A model generated the notes under the pieces. It had not been told where the DNA came from. It saw nothing but the letters and a program-made list of their open reading frames with translations, and did not search any database. Of a stretch of DNA of 64,000 nucleotides, positions 25,874 to 34,393 are shown piece by piece. The position numbers were made by a program, and so were the translations under genes. The first letter of the stretch is position 1; every line of letters begins with the position of its first letter. Source of the stretch: Pseudomonas sp. PDM16 (GTDB taxonomy: Bacteria; Pseudomonadota; Gammaproteobacteria; Pseudomonadales; Pseudomonadaceae); contig NZ_JACVAM010000006.1 of assembly GCF_014851865.1 (NCBI RefSeq), positions 186,001 to 250,000 of the forward strand, read 5' to 3'.

Positions 25874-27190
25874 ATGAGCGAATGGTTCGCGACGCTGTCG
25901 CATTGGCTGGAAGCCAACCCGGAATGGCTCGGCCTGGCCATATTCCTGGCTGCCTGCCTGGAGTGCCTGGCAGTGGCCGGCATCCTGATCCCCGGCACGG
26001 TACTACTGTTCACCCTCGGGGTACTGGCCGGCAGCGGCGCATTGGGGTTGAGCGAAACCCTGCTGCTTGCCTATGCCGGCGGCCTGCTCGGCGACGCGAT
26101 TTCCTACGGACTGGGCCGACGCTTTCATCAGGGCATCCGCGGCCTGCCGGTGCTGCGCGATCACCCCGAATGGTTAGGCGGCGCCGAGCACTATTTCAAA
26201 CGCTATGGCGTGGTCAGCTTGCTGGTCGGCCGCTATATCGGCCCGCTACGGCCCATGCTGCCGCTAGTGGCCGGCATGCTCGACATGCCCTTCATCCGCT
26301 TCGTGCTGGTCAGCATGCTGGCCGCCGCCGGCTGGGCCGTGGCCTACATGCTGCCGGGCTGGGCCACTGGCGCGGCGCTGCGCCTGCCACTGCCGGATGG
26401 TTTCTGGACTGCCGCAGGCATCATCGCGGCCAGCGTCGGCCTGATGCTGGTGGTGCTGATTTTCAGCAGCCTGCGAGAGCAGCGTTGGACTGTGCCCGTG
26501 GCCGCCGTATCCTGCGCCACCCTGCTGCTGGCCCTGCTGATTGGCATCCCTCATCTCGACGCACTGGACCAGGGGCTGATTGCCCTGGTTCAAGAACATC
26601 GCAGCACCAACGTCGACAGCCTGGCCATGCTGATCACCGGTCTCGGTGATTTCCGCACCCAGGTAGCAGCTGGCGTATTGGTGACCCTACTCCTATTGTT
26701 CTGTCGCCGTATTCACGCAGCGATATTCGTGGCCAGCTGCACCCTGTTCACCGCCCTGGCCACCACTGGACTCAAGCAGCTGTTCGCACGCGCCAGACCG
26801 GATGTACTGCAACAACCACTAGAGACATTCAGCCTTCCGAGTGGCCACAGCTCCGCAGCCTTCGCCTTCTTTCTCTCGCTGGGCATTCTGGCGGGCCGAG
26901 GCGCATCCGCGCGCACCCGCCTCACCTGGCTGCTGCTGGCCGGGCTGCCCGCTTTGAGCATTGCAGCATCTCGGGTCTACCTCGGGGTGCACTGGCCGAC
27001 AGACATCCTGGCCGGGTCTTTGCTCGCCGGTAGTGTCTGCGCGGCCAGCCTGGCCTGGCTGCAACGCCGCGAGCCAATGCGCCCGCTTGGCGCGCGGGTA
27101 TGGTGGCTGGTTCTGCCGGCCACGCTGGCACTGCTCGGCGGAGTGAGCGCTTGGTCTCTGCCAGAGGCAATCCAGCTGTATCGCTACTGA
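25874..27190 (+). CDS. DedA-PAP2 fusion membrane phosphatase
   Basis: A 438-residue polytopic protein. The first 200 residues are a DedA/SNARE-associated domain (ECLAVAGILIPGTVLLF; VGRYIGPLRPMLPLVAG), a family now tied to undecaprenyl-phosphate flipping. The second half is a PAP2 phosphatase with all three signature motifs: KQLFARARP, PSGHSSA and SRVYLGVHWPTDIL. The combination suggests dephosphorylation and transport of a lipid pyrophosphate at the inner membrane. Such fusions are known in pseudomonads. Substrate is inferred, not shown. Confidence 0.9.
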   Translation: MSEWFATLSHWLEANPEWLGLAIFLAACLECLAVAGILIPGTVLLFTLGVLAGSGALGLSETLLLAYAGGLLGDAISYGLGRRFHQGIRGLPVLRDHPEWLGGAEHYFKRYGVVSLLVGRYIGPLRPMLPLVAGMLDMPFIRFVLVSMLAAAGWAVAYMLPGWATGAALRLPLPDGFWTAAGIIAASVGLMLVVLIFSSLREQRWTVPVAAVSCATLLLALLIGIPHLDALDQGLIALVQEHRSTNVDSLAMLITGLGDFRTQVAAGVLVTLLLLFCRRIHAAIFVASCTLFTALATTGLKQLFARARPDVLQQPLETFSLPSGHSSAAFAFFLSLGILAGRGASARTRLTWLLLAGLPALSIAASRVYLGVHWPTDILAGSLLAGSVCAASLAWLQRREPMRPLGARVWWLVLPATLALLGGVSAWSLPEAIQLYRY

Positions 27191-27218
27191 GTGTTTACGC
27201 AGGGAATGAGTGCCTGCC

Positions 27219-27809
27219 CTAGGCAGTCATCTCGCCCTGCATCTGTTCTAGCAGCAACTGGATGAGTTCCAGTCTGCGCAGAGGTTCGCTTAACTGCAGC
27301 ACTTGCAGCTTCTGTTCGAGCGAGAATGGCAGCAGGTAGGCCAACTGATTGGCCAATGCCAACTGACCACCCACCACACCGCCCATCCCCAGCGACGCGA
27401 CCATCGGGTGCTCTGCCAGGGCGCCAAGCAGAGCAGCGAGGTCCGCATGCTCGGGAAGCAAGGGCCCATCCTCAGCATCCGCTAGCCAGCCCACCTCGGC
27501 CAGGGTCAACTGATCCGGCTGTACCTCGACGCTATCTACGCGAAAGCGCCGGCCACCCTCGACACGAATGCCGAGCAGGCCGTTGGAGCGCTGCTGAAAG
27601 TCGCGAATCAGTGCCTCGCAGCCCTGCGCAGAAAAACGACTCGCCGCCTCTCCGACCTCCTGGCCCTCGAGGATGGTGACCACGCCAAAGCCCTCGCCGC
27701 GCTTCATGCAGGCGCTGACCATGTCCAGATAGCGCGCCTCGAAGATCTGCAGGTCGAGCATGCAGCTGGGAAACAGCACGGTATTGAGGGGAAACAGCGG
27801 GTAGCTCAT
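27219..27809 (-). CDS. stand-alone Lon N-terminal (LON) domain protein
   Basis: A 196-residue protein matching the substrate-binding N-terminal domain of Lon protease (YPLFPLNTVLFPSCMLDLQIFEARYLDM at the start), without the ATPase or protease domains. Family members are common but of unknown role; substrate recognition is inferred. It lies 10 nt after lrgB on the same strand and probably shares its transcript. Confidence 0.88.
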   Translation of the reverse strand: MSYPLFPLNTVLFPSCMLDLQIFEARYLDMVSACMKRGEGFGVVTILEGQEVGEAASRFSAQGCEALIRDFQQRSNGLLGIRVEGGRRFRVDSVEVQPDQLTLAEVGWLADAEDGPLLPEHADLAALLGALAEHPMVASLGMGGVVGGQLALANQLAYLLPFSLEQKLQVLQLSEPLRRLELIQLLLEQMQGEMTA

Positions 27810-27819
27810 GGACGGCCCC

Positions 27820-28536
27820 TCATGCGACCACGGCCACGACCAGCGGTAGCACTACCGCCGTGAGCATCCCCATCAGGCTCATGGCGAGAGCGGCGAATGC
27901 GCCGCTCTCCTCGCTCTCCTGCAGCGCCCGCGACGTGCCTACCGCATGCGCCGTGATCCCCAGCGCCATCCCCTGGGCAGCCGGATGGTGCACACCTATG
28001 CGGCGCAGCAGCTCCGGCCCACACATGGCACCGAGAACCCCGGTGATCAGCACAAACACCGCGGCCAGAGCCGCCACGCCACCAATTTGCTCGGCCACCA
28101 ACATGGCGATGGGCGAAGTCACCGACTTGGGCGCCATGGTCATCAACATCATCCGCTCGGCACCAAAGGCCCAGGCCAGAGCCACGCCCAGCGCGGTGGC
28201 AAAGATGCCGGCCACGACCAGAGTGATCAACGTCGGCCAGAACAGCTGGCGAATACGCCTGAGATTAAGGAACAACGGTACGGCCAAAGCCACGGTGGTC
28301 GGGCCGAGCAGGACGCTGAGCAGGAAGGTGCTGTCACGGTACTCCTCATAGGTCAGCCCGGCACTCAGCAGGATGCAGATCAGTACAGCCATGGACACCA
28401 GCACCGGCTGCAGGAACACCCAGCGGGTACGCTCGTACGCGGCCAGCGCCACCTGGTACACCGCCAAGGTGATGCCCACGCCGAATAGCGGATGATGCAA
28501 TACCGCCGCCAGCGCGGCATTCCAGTCCTGGCTCAT
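27820..28536 (-). CDS. lrgB: LrgB/CidB family membrane protein
   Basis: A 238-residue multi-pass inner-membrane protein of the LrgB family (YEEYRDSTFLLSVLLGPTTVALAVPLF; PKSVTSPIAMLVAEQIGG). LrgAB/CidAB pairs affect murein hydrolase activity and, in several bacteria, transport of pyruvate or related metabolites. It overlaps lrgA by 4 nt (ATGA). Confidence 0.92.
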   Translation of the reverse strand: MSQDWNAALAAVLHHPLFGVGITLAVYQVALAAYERTRWVFLQPVLVSMAVLICILLSAGLTYEEYRDSTFLLSVLLGPTTVALAVPLFLNLRRIRQLFWPTLITLVVAGIFATALGVALAWAFGAERMMLMTMAPKSVTSPIAMLVAEQIGGVAALAAVFVLITGVLGAMCGPELLRRIGVHHPAAQGMALGITAHAVGTSRALQESEESGAFAALAMSLMGMLTAVVLPLVVAVVA

Positions 28537-28895
28537 AGGCGATCCTCGCGCCGTGACTGGCGATCGATCAGTTTCTGCATCAGCCAGCCCGCGAACAGCA
28601 GGGAGATCAGCAGCGACAACCCCAGGGCACCGGCCAGTGCCCAGAAGTCGGCCGCGATCTGCTCGGCATAGGCCATCATGCCCACCGCGGGCGGCACCAG
28701 CAGCAACGGCAGGTAGCGCAACAGGCTGGCGGCGGCCTCGGTCATGGGCTCACCCACCTCACCACGCACCAACAGGAAGACGAACAGCAGCAGCATGCCG
28801 ATGATCGGCCCCGGCAGCATTGGAAGGAAGAGAACATTGAGGGCGGTGCCGAGCAATTGGAACAGCACCAGCCAGGTCAGGCCGCGAAGCAGCAT
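28533..28895 (-). CDS. lrgA: LrgA/CidA family holin-like protein
   Basis: A 120-residue protein with four hydrophobic segments, matching the CidA/LrgA holin-like family (LPGPIIGMLLLF, LLLVPPAVGMM). It pairs with LrgB. ATG at 28895 gives the normal family length; a longer frame upstream would cross into the divergent promoter region of the MaoC gene. Confidence 0.9.
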   Translation of the reverse strand: MLLRGLTWLVLFQLLGTALNVLFLPMLPGPIIGMLLLFVFLLVRGEVGEPMTEAAASLLRYLPLLLVPPAVGMMAYAEQIAADFWALAGALGLSLLISLLFAGWLMQKLIDRQSRREDRL

Positions 28896-29057
28896 GCAGG
28901 AGACTCCGGCTAGGAAAAGGGCGCCATTATAGGCATGCCGATGGGTGCGCCATAAACCGCGACTTTCGGCTTGACCCGCCCACGCGGGCCATGCTGTTCT
29001 AGGGCAAGCCTGGTTCACCAAAAACAACAACTGACCTCGCATCCTCAAGGAGGATCT

Positions 29058-29513
29058 ATGCCCTTGGTATCCGTTGCACAGCTGCAAGACTATGTAGGCA
29101 AGGAACTCGGACGTTCCGAATGGCTGACCATCGATCAGCAGCGCATCAACCAGTTCGCCGAATGCACCGGCGACCATCAGTTCATCCACGTCGACCCCGT
29201 AAAAGCCAAGCACACGCCATTTGGCACCACCATCGCTCACGGTTTCCTCAGCCTATCGTTGATCCCGGTGCTGATGGAGAAGCTCATGCTCGCTCCTGAA
29301 GGCCTGAAGATGGCCGTCAACTACGGTCTGGACAGCGTGCGCTTCATCCAGCCGGTCAAGGTGGACTCGCGCGTACGCCTGGCCGCCAAGGTGCTCGACA
29401 TCACCGAGAAGCGCCCCGGCCAATGGCTATTCAAAGTCGAGGCCACCCTAGAGATCGAGGGTGAGGAAAAGCCTGCCTACATCGCCGAGTCGCTGTCGCT
29501 CTGCTTCGTCTGA
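29058..29513 (+). CDS. MaoC-like (R)-hydratase family protein
   Basis: A 151-residue hotdog-fold protein. The hydratase motif appears as FAECTGDHQFIHVDP...AHGFLSLS, with the usual Asp/His pair. Members hydrate enoyl-CoA or act as nodulation-factor NodN-like proteins; the acyl substrate is not predictable. A strong AAGGAGGAT at 29047-29055 fixes the ATG at 29058. It is divergent from lrgA. Confidence 0.9.
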   Translation: MPLVSVAQLQDYVGKELGRSEWLTIDQQRINQFAECTGDHQFIHVDPVKAKHTPFGTTIAHGFLSLSLIPVLMEKLMLAPEGLKMAVNYGLDSVRFIQPVKVDSRVRLAAKVLDITEKRPGQWLFKVEATLEIEGEEKPAYIAESLSLCFV

Positions 29514-29534
29514 TTGCCCAGCGGTTCGCAACCA

Positions 29535-29558
29535 ACGGGGCGCTCAGGCGCCCCGTTT
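29535..29558 (+). terminator. terminator after MaoC gene
   Basis: ACGGGGCGC (29535-29543), TCAG loop, GCGCCCCGT (29548-29556), then TT. A 9-bp perfect stem with a very short T-run. Confidence 0.7.
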
Positions 29559-29608
29559 GCATTCACCGCTGGCATACTCCCGTGCATGCCCCGACCAGGA
29601 TGTCCGTC

Positions 29609-31318
29609 ATGCCCTATCGCCCCACCGTCCTTTCATTTGCCCTGCTGCTCACCGCGTGCGGTGATGGGGAGCCGCTGCTGCCGGCAGATGCGGTACTGCC
29701 CGACGGCGGTCGTTATCGCGGTGACGTGGTCGACGGCCGGCTCCAGGGCGAGGGCCGGGTCGACTACGCCAACGGCGTTTACTACACAGGCCACTTCAAA
29801 GACGGTCAGTTCGACGGCCCTGGTGAATGGCACGGTGCCAGCGGCGAAAGCTACAAGGGCAGCTTCCACCTAGGCCTTTTCGACGGCCAGGGAGAGCTGG
29901 ACTACGGCAATGGCACTCGCTACATCGGCGGTTTCAAACAGGGCCGCATGAACGGCGAGGGTCATCTGCAGCAGGGCCCCATGAGCTATCGCGGCGAATT
30001 CCGCGACGACCGCTATCACGGCCTCGGCAGACTGGAGATGCCGGATGGCAGCAGCTACCAGGGCCGTTTCGTACGTGGCGAGCCAGAGGGCGAAGGCCTA
30101 CGCAGCAACGCCGAGGGCCAATTCAGCGGAACCTTCAAGAAGGGTATGCTGCAGGGCGAAGGCAGCTACAAGGGCACCGACGGCGACAGCTATAACGGCA
30201 CCTTCCGCGACAATCTCTTTCATGGCAAAGGGCGCTATCAGAGCGGCGACGGCGACGGCGAGGTCTGGAGCGGCCGTTTCGAAGGGGGGGCGCTGAACGG
30301 CAAGGGCGAGTTTCGCGGGGCCGACGGCCGACACTACGAAGGTCAGTTCCGCTACTGGCAGTTCCACGGTCAGGGCAAACTGAGCCTGGTCGATGGCAGC
30401 GTCTACCAGGGTGAGTTCGTCAATGGCGAATACTCCGGGGAGGGTGCGCTCACCACCCTCGACGGCAGCCGCACCCAAGGCATCTGGCGTGGCGGTGAAC
30501 TAATCCGTCAGGCGAGCGGCGAGGCCCGCCCGGATCCGCTGGAACTCGGCCTGTTGCGCCAGGGTCAACTGCTGCAGGAGGCGCTGGACGCCCTGCCCGC
30601 ATCCACTCCGGCGGTGGAGCTGTACAGCCTGACCCTGGCCGGCGATGGCAAGCAGAGCGTGTTCCTTCGTGAGGCCGACTATGTCAGCAAGCTGCTGCGC
30701 GAGCGTTTCGGCGCGCGCGGCAACGTCACCCTGACCAACCATCGCGATCACCTGAGTGATCGCCCACTCGCCACCCGCGAGAGCCTGACTCGCGCCGTGC
30801 AGGCCCTCGCCGAACGCAGCGGCCCGGAGGATCTGGTGTTCATCTACCTGACCAGCCACGGCTCCAGCAATCACGAGCTGAACATCGACCAGCCGCGCCT
30901 GCAGCTGGCCGATCTCCCTGCTGCCGAACTAGCCGCCCTGCTCAAGCCATTGAATGACCGGCACAAGGTGGTGGTGATCTCGGCTTGCTACTCGGGCGGT
31001 TTCATCCCGCCACTGAAGAACGACAAAACCCTGGTGATGACCGCCGCGCGCGCCGACCGGGTGTCGTTCGGCTGCTCCGAGGAAAACGACTTCACCTACT
31101 TCGGCCGCGCGCTGTTCGCCGAGGCCCTCAACGAAACCGACGACCTCAGCCGCGCCTTCGAGCTGGCCAAGACCAAGGTCGCCGAGCGCGAACAGGCCGA
31201 GGAGTTCGAGCCTTCCGAGCCGCAACTGTGGGCACCGCAGGCGGTGCTGGAGCACTGGAAGAAACTACGCAAGCAACAGGCCGAGCAGGCCCTGACCGCG
31301 GCGACGAAAGCGCAGTAA
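29609..31318 (+). CDS. MORN-repeat lipoprotein with C13 (legumain-like) peptidase domain
   Basis: A 569-residue predicted lipoprotein (lipobox LLLTAC, Cys about residue 15). Residues about 30-310 form at least 11 MORN-type repeats of about 23 residues (Y.G.F..G..-GEG....DG). Residues about 340-530 match the C13/legumain-caspase clan: catalytic His in LTSHGSSNHE (about 417) and Cys in ISACYSGG (about 460), then TAARADRVSFGC. ATG at 29609 is chosen because AGGA is 8 nt upstream; ATG at 29600 is possible. It stands between terminators and is likely transcribed alone. Proteolytic activity and substrate are unproven. Confidence 0.85.
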   Translation: MPYRPTVLSFALLLTACGDGEPLLPADAVLPDGGRYRGDVVDGRLQGEGRVDYANGVYYTGHFKDGQFDGPGEWHGASGESYKGSFHLGLFDGQGELDYGNGTRYIGGFKQGRMNGEGHLQQGPMSYRGEFRDDRYHGLGRLEMPDGSSYQGRFVRGEPEGEGLRSNAEGQFSGTFKKGMLQGEGSYKGTDGDSYNGTFRDNLFHGKGRYQSGDGDGEVWSGRFEGGALNGKGEFRGADGRHYEGQFRYWQFHGQGKLSLVDGSVYQGEFVNGEYSGEGALTTLDGSRTQGIWRGGELIRQASGEARPDPLELGLLRQGQLLQEALDALPASTPAVELYSLTLAGDGKQSVFLREADYVSKLLRERFGARGNVTLTNHRDHLSDRPLATRESLTRAVQALAERSGPEDLVFIYLTSHGSSNHELNIDQPRLQLADLPAAELAALLKPLNDRHKVVVISACYSGGFIPPLKNDKTLVMTAARADRVSFGCSEENDFTYFGRALFAEALNETDDLSRAFELAKTKVAEREQAEEFEPSEPQLWAPQAVLEHWKKLRKQQAEQALTAATKAQ

Positions 31319-31387
31319 TCGGCGATCAACTTCCACCCGGATCTGCCGATTCGCTCTAAGCTGACAGCTAATAGTGGAGGAACAAGC

Positions 31388-32029
31388 ATGTACTTGACGC
31401 CCCAGCACATCCTGCTCGCCGGAGCCACCGGCCTCACCGGCGAGCACCTGCTCGACCGTCTGCTCAACGAGCCGACCATCAGCCGCGTGCTGGCGCCCAG
31501 CCGCAGCCCGCTGGCCGAGCACCCGCACCTGGACAACCCGGTCGGCCAACTGAGCGACCTGTTGCCACAACTGGGCGGGCAGATCGATGCGGCCTTCTGC
31601 TGCTTGGGCACCACCATCCGCCAGGCCGGCTCGCAGGACGCCTTCCGCGCCGTCGACCAGGAACTGGTCCTGGCCTTCGCCCGCCGCGCTCGCGAACTGG
31701 GCACCCGCCACCTGCTGGTGATCAGTGCCCTGGGCGCCGACCCGCGCTCGACGGTGTTCTACAACCGGGTCAAGGGTGAGACCGAGGAGGCGCTCAAGGC
31801 GATGGATTGGCCACAGCTGACCATCGTCCGTCCGTCCCTGCTGCTCGGTCCGCGCCGCGAGTTCCGCCTCGGCGAGCGCCTGGCCGCGCCGCTGCTGCGC
31901 TGGATTCCCGGCAAGTACCGCGGCATCGAGGTCGCCGCCCTGGCCCGCGCGCTGTGGCGCCTGGCTCTGGAAGAGAGCGACGGCATCCGTATCGTCGAAT
32001 CCGACGAACTGCGCCGCCTGGGTCGCTGA
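31388..32029 (+). CDS. NAD(P)-binding Rossmann oxidoreductase (HTATIP2-like)
   Basis: A 213-residue atypical SDR with the nucleotide-binding AGATGLTGEHLL motif at residues about 11-22 and conserved HLLVISALGADPRS and NRVKGETEEAL segments. It resembles the CC3/TIP30 type. Preceded by GGAGGAACAAGC. It overlaps the next gene by one base (TGATG). Substrate unknown. Confidence 0.85.
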   Translation: MYLTPQHILLAGATGLTGEHLLDRLLNEPTISRVLAPSRSPLAEHPHLDNPVGQLSDLLPQLGGQIDAAFCCLGTTIRQAGSQDAFRAVDQELVLAFARRARELGTRHLLVISALGADPRSTVFYNRVKGETEEALKAMDWPQLTIVRPSLLLGPRREFRLGERLAAPLLRWIPGKYRGIEVAALARALWRLALEESDGIRIVESDELRRLGR

Positions 32030-32640
32030 TGGGCTTCTACGACGACAAGATCCTGCCCCACCTGATCGACTTCGCCTGTGGCATGGGCCACGTGATGAAG
32101 ACCCGTGCCCAGGTGGTACCCATGGCAGAAGGCCGGGTGTTGGAGATCGGCATCGGCACCGGGCTCAACCTCAGTTTCTACGATGCGCAGAAGGTCAGCG
32201 CCATAGTCGGCGTCGACCCGGCCGCGCAAATGCAGACCCTGGCGCGCCAGCGCGCGGCCAACATCGGCATCCCGGTGGAGATGGTCGCCCTCGAGCTGGG
32301 GCAGATCCAGGCTGCCGACGCCAGCTTCGACAGCATCGTCTGCACCTTCACCCTGTGCACCATCCCCGATCCGCTGGCCGCGCTGCAGGAGATGCGCCGC
32401 GTGCTCAAGCCCGGCGGCAAATTCCTGTTCAGCGAGCACGGCCGCGCACCGGATGCCGGCGTACGCGCCTGGCAGAACCGCATCACCCCGTTGTGGAAAC
32501 CACTGGCCGGCGGCTGCCATCTCAACCGCGACATCCCCGCCCTGCTCAGCGCCGGCGGCTTCCACATCCGCGAGGTGCAGAGCAGCTACCTGCCCGGCCC
32601 GCGACCGATGACCTGGGTGTGGCGCGGTTGGGCCGACTGA
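32029..32640 (+). CDS. class I SAM-dependent methyltransferase
   Basis: A 203-residue methyltransferase with motif I VLEIGIGTGLNLSFY, a VDPAAQM motif II, and a post-I SIVCTFTLCTIPD, followed by RVLKPGGKFLFSEHG. The family resembles human METTL7-like thiol methyltransferases. The ATG overlaps the oxidoreductase stop, so the pair is cotranslated. Substrate not predictable. Confidence 0.87.
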   Translation: MGFYDDKILPHLIDFACGMGHVMKTRAQVVPMAEGRVLEIGIGTGLNLSFYDAQKVSAIVGVDPAAQMQTLARQRAANIGIPVEMVALELGQIQAADASFDSIVCTFTLCTIPDPLAALQEMRRVLKPGGKFLFSEHGRAPDAGVRAWQNRITPLWKPLAGGCHLNRDIPALLSAGGFHIREVQSSYLPGPRPMTWVWRGWAD

Positions 32641-32704
32641 TCCCTGCAGGTTGACTCGTCCGGGCCGGCCGGCAAGCATGGCGCTTTTGCCCAAGGAAAC
32701 CGCC

Positions 32705-33172
32705 ATGAGCCTGGAATCGGTCCGCGCCTTCTTCGCCGCCAAGGCCCCCGACATCGCCATCATCGAGCTGGAAACCAGCACCGCCACCGTGGCCCTGGCC
32801 GCCGAAGCCCATGGCGTGGAGCCAGGACAGATCGCCAAGACCCTGGCCTTCTGCATCGGCGAGCGCGAGCTGCTGGTGGTGGCGCGCGGCGATGCCCGCC
32901 TGGACAACCGCAAGCTCAAGGAAGCCTTCGGCGCCAAGGCCAAGATGCTCGACGCAGAGACGGTGGTGGCGCTGACCGGGCACCCGGTCGGCGGCGTCTG
33001 CCCGTTCGGCCTGGCCACTGACCTGGCGGTGTACTGCGACCGCTCGCTGCTCGACTACGAAGAAGTGCTGCCGGCGGCAGGCGCCATCCACAGCGCGGTG
33101 CGCATCTGCCCGAAGCGCATGGCCGAGCTGGTGCAAGGCGAGTGGGTAGACGTCTGCCAGGCCGTTGCCTGA
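32705..33172 (+). CDS. YbaK/EbsC family aminoacyl-tRNA deacylase
   Basis: A 155-residue YbaK-like protein (QIAKTLAFCIG, GHPVGGVCPFGL, conserved lysine in the LAKTL-type motif). The family hydrolyses mischarged Cys- or Ala-tRNA species. AAGGAA upstream of ATG 32705 sets the start. It ends just before a palindromic element. Confidence 0.88.
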   Translation: MSLESVRAFFAAKAPDIAIIELETSTATVALAAEAHGVEPGQIAKTLAFCIGERELLVVARGDARLDNRKLKEAFGAKAKMLDAETVVALTGHPVGGVCPFGLATDLAVYCDRSLLDYEEVLPAAGAIHSAVRICPKRMAELVQGEWVDVCQAVA

Positions 33173-33175
33173 AAC

Positions 33176-33318
33176 AGAGCCTGTTCAAAAGCTAGCGAGC
33201 TAGAGCCAAACGGTGGCGGAAATGGCTGAGGAAGCGGAGTTTACAGGTGGTAAATGAGCATTCCGAAGCCGCTTCCAACGCCGTTTGGCCGACACGCAGC
33301 AGGTTTTGGACAGGCTCT
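33176..33318. repeat. 143-bp hairpin repeat, copy A
   Basis: Ends AGAGCCTGTTCAAAA (33176-33190) and TTTTGGACAGGCTCT (33304-33318) are inverted with one mismatch in 15. Inside, GGAGTTTAC...GTAAATGAGCA (33236-33260) is a hairpin core shared, in opposite orientation, with the element at 34244-34385. The right end touches the stop codon of the lipoprotein gene. Looks like a MITE or REP-like mobile hairpin. Confidence 0.7.
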
Positions 33319-33611
33319 CAGTTACCGCCGCTGACGCCGAGACCTATGCCCAGCTCGGCGGCCACGGCGAAGGGCAGCAAGAGCGTTTCCAGCAGCGCAC
33401 TGAATGGCAGGTCGAGACCAGCATACTTGGGCGCCTCGGCGCCGAAGCGCTCCACCGGGCAACAACCGCCCTGCAGCGAATACCAGTCCAGACGGGTGCC
33501 GGAATAGATAATCGGCGCGCCGGGCTTGGCCGCATCCAAAGTACGTACGCTGGCGCAGCCAGGCAGCAGAACGCAGAGCAGCAGCACGCTGCCGTAGAGA
33601 TAAGCCTTCAT
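33318..33611 (-). CDS. YceK/YidQ-like small lipoprotein
   Basis: A 97-residue lipoprotein (LLPGC at residue about 18) of the YceK/YidQ (DUF1375) type, with the conserved SGTRLDWYSLQGG...C and PFSALLETLLLPF segments. It overlaps the ubiX stop by 1 nt (TGATG), so it is cotranslated with ubiX. The role is unknown; an outer-membrane location is likely. Confidence 0.8.
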   Translation of the reverse strand: MKAYLYGSVLLLCVLLPGCASVRTLDAAKPGAPIIYSGTRLDWYSLQGGCCPVERFGAEAPKYAGLDLPFSALLETLLLPFAVAAELGIGLGVSGGN

Positions 33612-34243
33612 CAGTCGTCGCCGCTGATCAGGTGATGTTCGCCCCAGCGCGGCAGCATGTCCTGGGGGATGCCCAGGCAGTTGAGGATGCGCGCGACGAC
33701 GAAGTCGACCAGGTCGTCCACCGTCTGCGGCTGGTGATAGAAGCCCGGCGAGGCCGGCAGGATGGTCACGCCGAGGTTGGACAGCTTTAGCATGTTCTCC
33801 AGGTGGATGCTGGAGTACGGCGCCTCGCGCGGCACCAGGATCAGCTGGCGGCGCTCCTTGAGCACCACATCGGCGGCGCGCTCGATCAGGTTGTTGCAGG
33901 CGCCGGTGGCGATGGCCGACAGGGTGCCGGTGCTGCATGGCACCACTACCATGGCGGCCGGGGCGCCGGAGCCCGAGGCCGGCGGCGCCATCCAGTCTTC
34001 CTTGCCATACACGCGGATCTGCCCGGACGCTGCACCGGTGTACTCGGAAAGGAACTGCTGCATGGCCTGCGGCTTGGCCGGCAGGGTGACGTCGGTCTCG
34101 GTGGCCATCACCAGCTGCGCCGCCTTAGAAATCAGGAAGTGCACCTCGCGGTCTTCCTGCACCAGGCAGTCGAGCAGGCGCAGGCCGTACTGGGCGCCGG
34201 AAGCGCCGGTCATGGCCAATGTGATGCGTTCCGGACCTGCCAT
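33611..34243 (-). CDS. ubiX: flavin prenyltransferase UbiX
   Basis: Makes prenylated FMN for the UbiD decarboxylase in ubiquinone synthesis. The 210-residue protein begins with the MTGASGAQYGLRLL motif, has VVPCSTGTLSAIATG and ends with the RE(A)PYSSIHLENM and GFYHQPQ signatures. It lies downstream of mpl on the same strand. Confidence 0.94.
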   Translation of the reverse strand: MAGPERITLAMTGASGAQYGLRLLDCLVQEDREVHFLISKAAQLVMATETDVTLPAKPQAMQQFLSEYTGAASGQIRVYGKEDWMAPPASGSGAPAAMVVVPCSTGTLSAIATGACNNLIERAADVVLKERRQLILVPREAPYSSIHLENMLKLSNLGVTILPASPGFYHQPQTVDDLVDFVVARILNCLGIPQDMLPRWGEHHLISGDD

Positions 34244-34385
34244 AAATTCACTCTCACTGCTGTTGCGCTTGGTTATGCCGCGTTGGAAACCCGCTCAAAA
34301 TGCTCATTTACGCGCAGTAAACTGCGCTTTTTCGCAGGTTTCCGCCTTGCCTAACCTGCGCTCACGACGCATTGAGAGCGAATTT
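34244..34385. repeat. 142-bp hairpin repeat, copy B
   Basis: AAATTCACTCTCA (34244-34256) and TGAGAGCGAATTT (34373-34385) are inverted with one mismatch. Internal segments CGTTGGAA (34281-34288), TGCTCATTTAC and GTAAACT (34301-34324) and TTTCCGCC (34340-34347) match copy A (33176-33318) read on the other strand. It fills the gap between ubiX and mpl. Confidence 0.7.
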
Positions 34386-34393
34386 TCCGTTTT

